Below, one piece after another: positions 6,490 to 10,893 of a DNA stretch of 10,893 nt. The position numbers and the translations under genes were made by a program. The stretch is from contig JAUWFX010000047.1 of assembly GCA_030606765.1 (NCBI GenBank), positions 1-10,893 of the forward strand, given 5' to 3'. The DNA comes from Dehalococcoidia bacterium. Lineage in GTDB: Bacteria > Chloroflexota > Dehalococcoidia > GIF9 > AB-539-J10. Positions within the stretch are counted from its first letter, which is position 1, and every line of letters begins with the position of its first letter. Under the pieces are notes generated by a model. It did not search any database and was not told the DNA's origin. It saw only the letters and a list, made by a program, of their open reading frames with translations.

Positions 6490-8399
6490 TTCCTTGCTCT
6501 CTTTTCAGACAAGTTCGGGGAAGGCAGCAAGCTAACAGGCGATAGCTTCACCACCGCATCATACTCGGGAGGACAGACATCCAGGCAAGTGCCGCAATTA
6601 ACGCATTTTTCTTGATCAATAAACTTTATCTCTCCCTTTTCGCCTTTAACGGCCTCGGTGGGGCAGGTAAGGACGCAATGCTCACAGCTTCTTTCGCACT
6701 TATCTGGCAAGATATAGTAAGCGGTGAGTTCGGGACATACTCTGGCGGGGCAGCGCTTTTCCAAGATGTGAGCTTCGTATTCATCCCGGAAATAGCGCAG
6801 GGTTGTGAGGACAGGGTTGGGGGCTGTTTTTCCTAAGCCACAAAGCGACCCTATCTTAACATCCTCAGCCAATGCGAGGAGAAGGTCAATATCCCCTATT
6901 GTGCCTCGACCAGCCGTGATGTCCTCCAAAATGTGTAGCATTTGCAAAGTCCCTAAGCGACACATAGTGCATTTCCCACAGGATTCCTTGGTAGAGAAAT
7001 CAAGAAAAAACCTCGCAGCATCGACCATGCAGTTATCCTCATCCATGACAATCATACCCCCTGAGCCCATCATTGAGCCAGCCTCTCGAAGGGAATCATA
7101 ATCGATAGGGATGTCAAGCAAAGTCTCGGGGAGACAACCCCCCGAGGGTCCTCCTATCTGTACTGCTTTAAACTGCTTATCTTTAGCAATTCCACCACCG
7201 ATGTCATAAGTAAGCTCGCGAAGTGTTGTTCCCATAGGCACTTCAGCCAATCCTGCGCTAGCCACTTTGCCTGCCAGGGTAAACACTGCTGTGCCCTTGC
7301 TTCCTTCAGTGCCGATGGAGGCAAACCAATCCGCCCCTCGTTTAACTATCAAAGGAACATAAGCAAAGGTCTTCACATTGTTTAACAGAGTAGGTTTATC
7401 CCATAATCCAAGCTCGGCAGGATAAGGTGGCCTGGGGCTAGGCGTGCTCATTTTCCCCTCAACAGCCGCTATAAGCGCTGTTTCTTCACCAGAGACGAAA
7501 GCACCAGCCCCTGCCGCTATCTCGATATGGAAACCAAAACCACTCCCTAAGATATTATCTCCCAGGAAACCTAGTTCCTCGGCTTGCTTTAAAGCAATCT
7601 GCACACGCTCAATAGCTAAAGGATATTCAGCACGGACATAGATATAGCCTTGCTCGGCACCTATAGTGTGACCGGCAATAATCATGCCCTCGATAACTTG
7701 ATGGGGGTCGCTTTCTAGAACCACCCGGTCCATAAAAGCGCCGGGGTCTCCTTCATCAGCATTGCATATGACATATTTTGGTGTGCTTCTAGCCTTACGG
7801 CATAGCTCCCACTTCCGATGGGTAGGAAATCCAGCCCCTCCCCTCCCTCGCAGCCCGGATTTCTTCAGCTCCCCAATTATCTTCGCAGGCGACATCTTTA
7901 ACGCCTTCTCCAGACCGCTGTAACCACCATTGGCAATATAGTGATTTATATTTTCAGGGTCGATATAGCCACAGCGGCGCAGTATGAGACGAAGCTCATG
8001 CTCAAACCTGGGAAGCTCGGGAATGTAGATTGCTTCCCCATCACCTCCTTCAAAGGTGCCTAAGGCAAGCTCAAGGCAAGGGTCATCGCCGGCAACATAA
8101 CCTTCCACAAGGCGAGGTACAATCTCCGGAGTCACATTGGCATACACGACACGAAGAGAGCCAGCCTTGGATATAACGACCAAGGGATCAGCATAGCATA
8201 AACCCGTGCAGCCAACCTGCATAATCGGAACTTCCAGCCCTTGCCTCGTTAGCTCCTTATTAAAGGCATCAACTACATCCAGGGCACCCGCTGCCCGACC
8301 ACAAGTAGCTGTGCCGATAAGGATATAGCTGCCATTCTGCAGAGCTTCCCATTCCGACTTTGCTTTATTATTAATTTCCTCGAAAGTCACGTTAAACAC
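6486..8399 (-). CDS. NuoF-like NADH/FMN iron-sulfur subunit with C-terminal 2[4Fe-4S] ferredoxin domain (HydB/BfuB type)
   Basis: A 637-residue flavoprotein that oxidises or reduces NAD(H) through FMN. Domains: thioredoxin-like [2Fe-2S] domain (about 20-105; C33, C64, C68); the Nqo1 core with NADH/FMN motifs GLRGRGGAGFPTHRKW (182-197) and CNADEGDPGAFMDR (212-225); the SLBB segment; the N3-type [4Fe-4S] cluster C474, C477, C480 and C520 (SCGKCTMC, SLCGLGK); then a ferredoxin domain with C568/C572/C575/C579 and C599/C602/C605/C609. H544, C550 and C555 (HILEKRCPARVC) resemble the extra metal site of HydB. Length and architecture match HydB of bifurcating hydrogenases rather than complex I NuoF, which lacks the N- and C-terminal additions. 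Oddities: I28 stands where a fourth [2Fe-2S] cysteine is expected, and the first ferredoxin motif has CxxxC instead of CxxC. The start is a GTG without a Shine-Dalgarno; an in-frame GTG at 8390 is an alternative. The stop overlaps cooC (ATGA). Confidence 0.93.
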   Translation of the reverse strand: MFNVTFEEINNKAKSEWEALQNGSYILIGTATCGRAAGALDVVDAFNKELTRQGLEVPIMQVGCTGLCYADPLVVISKAGSLRVVYANVTPEIVPRLVEGYVAGDDPCLELALGTFEGGDGEAIYIPELPRFEHELRLILRRCGYIDPENINHYIANGGYSGLEKALKMSPAKIIGELKKSGLRGRGGAGFPTHRKWELCRKARSTPKYVICNADEGDPGAFMDRVVLESDPHQVIEGMIIAGHTIGAEQGYIYVRAEYPLAIERVQIALKQAEELGFLGDNILGSGFGFHIEIAAGAGAFVSGEETALIAAVEGKMSTPSPRPPYPAELGLWDKPTLLNNVKTFAYVPLIVKRGADWFASIGTEGSKGTAVFTLAGKVASAGLAEVPMGTTLRELTYDIGGGIAKDKQFKAVQIGGPSGGCLPETLLDIPIDYDSLREAGSMMGSGGMIVMDEDNCMVDAARFFLDFSTKESCGKCTMCRLGTLQMLHILEDITAGRGTIGDIDLLLALAEDVKIGSLCGLGKTAPNPVLTTLRYFRDEYEAHILEKRCPARVCPELTAYYILPDKCERSCEHCVLTCPTEAVKGEKGEIKFIDQEKCVNCGTCLDVCPPEYDAVVKLSPVSLLPSPNLSEKRARK

Positions 8400-8405
8400 A
8401 AGATG

Positions 8406-8440
8406 GAGACAGAAAGAGGGTAGGGTAGGAGTTCTGTCTC
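8406..8440 (-). repeat. Inverted repeat spanning the nuoE stop and the nuoE-nuoF gap
   Basis: GAGACAGAA at 8406-8414 and its exact complement TTCTGTCTC at 8432-8440 form a perfect nine-pair stem with a 17-base loop that is pyrimidine-rich in the mRNA. Two bases of the nuoE-like stop codon lie in the stem. The 3' side of the stem ends six bases before the GTG start of the nuoF-like gene. No purine-rich ribosome binding site exists there, so the structure may influence re-initiation. There is no U-tract, so it is not a terminator. Confidence 0.55.
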
Positions 8441-8930
8441 AACTCTTCTCGCCCTGAGGTTCCTGCTTATACGGTATTAAAGCCTCCTCCACCTTAAAGG
8501 GTGTCATCTTAGGATAGATTTTATCCCTTATTACTATGACGGGAGCCAGCATGCAGCACCCAATACAAGCGACCCTTTCCAAGCTGAAGTTACCATCCTT
8601 GGCAGTCTCTCCTACTTTGATATCTAACTCACGCTCCAGGGCTTCTAAAATAAGTTTACCCCCCGCTAAGTGACAGGCAGTCCCCATGCAAACCCTGGTG
8701 TGGTATTTCCCTAACGGAACAAAGCGAAACTGATTATAGAAAGTAGCAACCCCCCAAATCTCAACCTCTGGTACCTCCAGGAAGCCGGCAATTTTTTGCA
8801 GCGCTTCCTTGGGGAGATACCCCAGGCTTGTCTGGACTTCTTGCAATAGGGGGATTAAATTTTTCTTTTCTTTTTTATGCGAGCTTAAAATCTCAGCTAC
8901 TGCTTGGCTAGCTTGCTCCTCTGTAATCAT
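8439..8930 (-). CDS. NuoE-like 24 kDa [2Fe-2S] subunit (HydC/BfuC type)
   Basis: A 163-residue thioredoxin-fold ferredoxin of the complex I 24 kDa (NuoE/HydC) family. The N-terminal helical part contains LIPLLQEVQTSLGYLP and the family motif EIWGVATFYNQF. The [2Fe-2S] ligands are C81 and C86 (CMGTAC) and C122 and C126 (CIGCC), with the normal spacing. Length and motifs are complete. In NADH dehydrogenases and electron-bifurcating hydrogenases this subunit docks on the NuoF/HydB subunit and shuttles electrons from its FMN; the nuoF-like gene follows after 38 bases in the same frame. The ATG overlaps the acsC stop (ATGA), which implies translational coupling, and AAAGG lies directly before it. 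A place between acsC and cooC suggests that the electron carrier serves the acetyl-CoA pathway. The name nuoE is used only for the family; no quinone-reducing complex I genes are visible. Confidence 0.93.
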   Translation of the reverse strand: MITEEQASQAVAEILSSHKKEKKNLIPLLQEVQTSLGYLPKEALQKIAGFLEVPEVEIWGVATFYNQFRFVPLGKYHTRVCMGTACHLAGGKLILEALERELDIKVGETAKDGNFSLERVACIGCCMLAPVIVIRDKIYPKMTPFKVEEALIPYKQEPQGEKS

Positions 8931-10291
8931 CCTTTAAGTTGCTTAGCAAATCCAGGCAGGAAAGCTCCTATTCCAGTCGTTTCCCGGGGACCGATTATTA
9001 TCTCCCACTCGAGGTTCAAAGCATCTTCAAGCTCACCTTTGATTCTGGCCACTTTCCCCGGGATAACTAGCTTTCTATGTTTCACCTTATCCTCGATGCC
9101 ACATTTCTTGATAAATGTTCCTACGGAATCGCCGCTAAACTTACCTGCTGCCCAGGCAGTGAGGACACCGAGTCCCTCTGCGTCTTTAACACAAATGTAA
9201 GCGGAAACCTTGGCAGCCTCAACAGCCGATGAGACAAGGAAGTAGGTCAAAGCCCAGTTTGAAGTAACCAGAACCGGGGAGGATTCATCAGGCTCTCCCA
9301 CTTCATAATACTTCTCCTCTACCGCCATGGGAAAACGAGGATCGGTGTAGATGTTAAGCCGTTGAACCAGGAGAGGAAGCAGGGAATACTGGTCGAAATC
9401 AGAAAATACAATAATGCTGGCCCATTTATTTATGAACGTCGAGCCTATTAGCATTTCCTTCAGTCCGTCTTTGGCCATGAAGCAAGGAAAGCCAATAGTG
9501 GGATAGCCAAGAGGCTTGAAACCCTTCTTTAGCGCTGCCTTCCTGATAAAAGTCTGGTCTCTTATTGCCTCCAGCAAATTTTTAGAACCCGGGTCTAAAA
9601 CCAGTTCCTCAATCCCGGCATCTTTTAACTTGGTGGTTAGAGTAACGAGTTCTTCAATACTTTGCCCACGAAGGCCAACAGGAGTAACATTCGCTTCAAT
9701 CTTTGGAATGGCCTCATCAATGTTTTCTTTCGTTATGGGGTAAAGAAGTGGATGCCTATCCGCACATATATCCCGTGCCGCAAATAAGGCATCCATATCT
9801 TCTGAGATTAAGATCATACCCAGGTCTGTTGAATCATAAACTTTTTTCACCAAAGCCAAAAACTTATCCCTGTCCCCCGATTCAAAATGAAGTGCCAAGA
9901 GGTCTGCCTCTAGATTTACGCCAACCCAGGGGAACTGCAATGCCTTTATCTTCTTTATTTTCTCTTCGATTTTGGCTTTGTCTTCCTTGTCTGAGATAAG
10001 GAGAGTAATGCCCGGTGAATGGACAAAAGTTTTCTCATGCCGGTATATCACTTCTTCGTTCCCGATTTTGACGGCGTTTTCCCCAGAGCCTATAGTAACA
10101 AGCTTTATCGGCGGTGCCAGAAGATCCAGCAGCTTGGCTTTCGTTTCCTCGGAGAGGTAAGGGCATTTGTCCACAGTAGTTCCACCTGATGCTAGCTTCA
10201 TGGCAAAGGCAAAACAAGTAGGGAAGCCACAGTCCTTACACGGTCTCTTTCCGGGAAGCATCTTTACAATCTCAGAACCTGCAATTGGCAT
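8927..10291 (-). CDS. acsC: Corrinoid iron-sulfur protein large (gamma) subunit
   Basis: This protein carries the methyl group on its cobalamin from methyl-THF (via the AcsE methyltransferase) to the A-cluster of AcsB. It has 454 residues from the ATG at 10291, close to the roughly 446 of Moorella AcsC. The N-terminal domain holds the single [4Fe-4S] cluster with C18, C21, C26 and C43 in CKDCGFPTC plus DKCPYL; this cluster reactivates the corrinoid reductively. A TIM-barrel region (roughly residues 60-310) and a C-terminal corrinoid-binding domain follow, ending in the typical WEIIIGPRETTGIGAFLPGF. The start is set by the AGGAGG at 10298-10303, just downstream of the hairpin after acsB. The stop overlaps the nuoE-like start in an ATGA. 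Its usual partner AcsD (small subunit) is not in the window and must be encoded elsewhere, perhaps upstream of acsB. Confidence 0.96.
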   Translation of the reverse strand: MPIAGSEIVKMLPGKRPCKDCGFPTCFAFAMKLASGGTTVDKCPYLSEETKAKLLDLLAPPIKLVTIGSGENAVKIGNEEVIYRHEKTFVHSPGITLLISDKEDKAKIEEKIKKIKALQFPWVGVNLEADLLALHFESGDRDKFLALVKKVYDSTDLGMILISEDMDALFAARDICADRHPLLYPITKENIDEAIPKIEANVTPVGLRGQSIEELVTLTTKLKDAGIEELVLDPGSKNLLEAIRDQTFIRKAALKKGFKPLGYPTIGFPCFMAKDGLKEMLIGSTFINKWASIIVFSDFDQYSLLPLLVQRLNIYTDPRFPMAVEEKYYEVGEPDESSPVLVTSNWALTYFLVSSAVEAAKVSAYICVKDAEGLGVLTAWAAGKFSGDSVGTFIKKCGIEDKVKHRKLVIPGKVARIKGELEDALNLEWEIIIGPRETTGIGAFLPGFAKQLKG

Positions 10292-10297
10292 AGCAAA

Positions 10298-10303
10298 CCT
10301 CCT
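10298..10303 (-). promoter_or_regulatory. Shine-Dalgarno AGGAGG of acsC
   Basis: A perfect AGGAGG lies six bases before the ATG at 10289-10291. It decides the acsC start: an in-frame TTG at 10304-10306 would put this ribosome binding site inside the coding region. Confidence 0.9.
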
Positions 10304-10304
10304 C

Positions 10305-10345
10305 AATTAAAACTGAGATAGGATTATGAATCTCAGCTTTTAATT
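10305..10345 (-). repeat. AT-rich inverted repeat (RNA hairpin) between acsB and acsC
   Basis: The arms 10305-10319 and 10330-10345 pair over 15 bases with one bulged base at 10337 and a 10-base loop (10320-10329). The inner seven pairs, CTGAGAT/ATCTCAG, are perfect. In the transcript the hairpin begins 11 bases after the acsB stop and its 3' arm ends one base before the AGGAGG of acsC. The outer stem is A/U only and no separate U-tract follows, so it is a poor terminator. A role in mRNA processing, stability or access to the acsC ribosome binding site is more likely, but this is inference. Confidence 0.7.
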
Positions 10346-10356
10346 CATTCTCGTAT

Positions 10357-10893
10357 TTATGTTGGAAGCTCTACTTCCCCTTTTAGCCAAGGATGCCCCA
10401 CTTTTTCTAAGAACTCTAGAAGCTCATCCACGTTTTTAACGTCTTCCTCTGTGGCTATTTTATCGTAGAGTCCTTTCGCGTCCAGGGCATCTTTAAATCT
10501 TTCCTTTATCTCCTTGGGCATCCACACTATCCTGGCCAGACCACCATCCGCTTGGATGAATTTGGGAGACCTCAGTTGCTCCAGTCCGGTTCCTAATCTT
10601 CCTTCTATCTGTTTTCCTCCAGAAGTGTCACCGGCCATGTGGGAAAATGTTTCTCCAATTACAGTTTCGCCCTTGAAATCTCTGTTCACTACTCCAAAGG
10701 CATCTGTTTCAGGAATGTAATATACAATTGCTTCGAAACAGCCACAAGATGTATGGGGGTGCTCAAATGCACTGTAGAGATAAACTCTATCGTAGTTTCC
10801 CAGAGACTTTTCAGCTTCAATTGCATTCGCTCCTGAATATTCACCTTTTATAGCATCTATAAGCTCCCCCTTTGGTATGGCAAATATGGGCCC
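10357..10893 (-). CDS. acsB: Acetyl-CoA synthase (CODH/ACS complex) subunit AcsB, C-terminal part; 5' end outside window
   Basis: This is the 3' end of the gene for the nickel-iron-sulfur enzyme that joins a methyl group, CO and CoA into acetyl-CoA, the last step of the Wood-Ljungdahl pathway in the cytoplasm. The frame is open to the window edge and shows 178 residues before a TAA. Visible residues 46-56 contain HPHTSCGCFEA; C52-G53-C54 is the Cys-Gly-Cys that ligates the distal and proximal nickel of the A-cluster (Cys595-Gly596-Cys597 in the Moorella enzyme). Further typical stretches are GEYSGAN, GETFSHMAGDTSGGKQ and ARIVWMPKEIKERF. The number of residues after the CGC motif (124) is close to that of the Moorella protein (about 130), so the C-terminus is intact. 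The cysteines that bind the [4Fe-4S] part of the cluster should lie beyond the right edge. A GTG inside the frame at 10689 is an internal valine (FGVVNRDFKG), not a start. acsC follows after 65 bases. Confidence 0.96.
   Translation of the reverse strand, partial: GPIFAIPKGELIDAIKGEYSGANAIEAEKSLGNYDRVYLYSAFEHPHTSCGCFEAIVYYIPETDAFGVVNRDFKGETVIGETFSHMAGDTSGGKQIEGRLGTGLEQLRSPKFIQADGGLARIVWMPKEIKERFKDALDAKGLYDKIATEEDVKNVDELLEFLEKVGHPWLKGEVELPT

Noticed and set aside
8415..8431. G-rich tract (GGGTAGGGTAGG) as a G-quadruplex
   Set aside because: Only two runs of three G are present, too few for a stable quadruplex; it is better described as the loop of the nuoE-nuoF inverted repeat.
6486..8930. NuoE/NuoF as part of a respiratory complex I
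   Set aside because: No membrane or quinone-site subunits are seen, and the NuoF-like protein has HydB-type N- and C-terminal extensions.
10304..10306. TTG as start of acsC, giving a protein five residues longer
   Set aside because: It would place the perfect AGGAGG inside the coding region. The ATG at 10289-10291, six bases after AGGAGG, begins MPIAGSEIVK like other AcsC proteins.
10687..10689. GTG as start of a separate 110-residue protein at the right edge
   Set aside because: The frame continues upstream without a stop to the window edge and contains the A-cluster CGC motif of AcsB, so this is an internal valine.
1..10893. Search for tRNA or rRNA genes, CRISPR arrays, insertion sequences or genes on the plus strand
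   Set aside because: None could be supported; frames on the plus strand are short and lie antisense to clearly identified genes.

Overview
The window is a single, tightly packed block of genes, all read from the minus strand, so transcription runs from base 10893 down to base 1. It encodes part of the Wood-Ljungdahl (reductive acetyl-CoA) pathway of a strictly anaerobic bacterium. AcsB is of the bacterial type, the corrinoid protein is AcsC, and MetF/MetV plus an RnfC-like protein resemble the methylene-tetrahydrofolate reductases of acetogens. The phylum cannot be fixed from sequence alone. The gene order is not that of Moorella or Acetobacterium, and an uncultured sediment lineage (for example Chloroflexota or a candidate phylum) is a guess.

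Layout in transcription order: (1) the 3' part of acsB, the acetyl-CoA synthase subunit, with its Cys-Gly-Cys A-cluster ligands; (2) acsC, the large subunit of the corrinoid iron-sulfur protein; (3) a nuoE-like 24 kDa [2Fe-2S] subunit; (4) a nuoF-like flavin/NADH/Fe-S subunit with a C-terminal two-cluster ferredoxin domain (HydB/BfuB type); (5) cooC, the nickel-insertion ATPase for CODH/ACS; (6) a 675-residue fusion of a MetV domain to an RnfC-like NADH module; (7) a free-standing metV; (8) metF; (9) a DUF3786 protein; (10) the N-terminal 360 residues of a NuoG-like/GltD-like iron-sulfur flavoprotein that runs off the left edge.

Most junctions are ATGA or TAATG overlaps or short gaps, so this is very probably one operon. 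The exceptions are a 164-base gap before the fusion gene and a 229-base gap before the last gene. Hairpin-forming inverted repeats lie between acsB and acsC and between nuoE and nuoF. Two short reading frames sit in the gaps, one of them (20 codons) joined to both metV and metF by ATGA overlaps.

Working model (inference): MetF, MetV and the MetV-RnfC fusion form an NADH-dependent methylene-THF reductase that makes methyl-THF. AcsC carries the methyl group to AcsB, and CooC loads nickel. The NuoE/NuoF-like pair and the NuoG/GltD-like subunit together look like an electron-bifurcating complex of the HydABC/NfnABC (Bfu) type that would balance NAD(P)H and ferredoxin for the pathway. acsD, acsE and the CODH catalytic subunit are not in the window.
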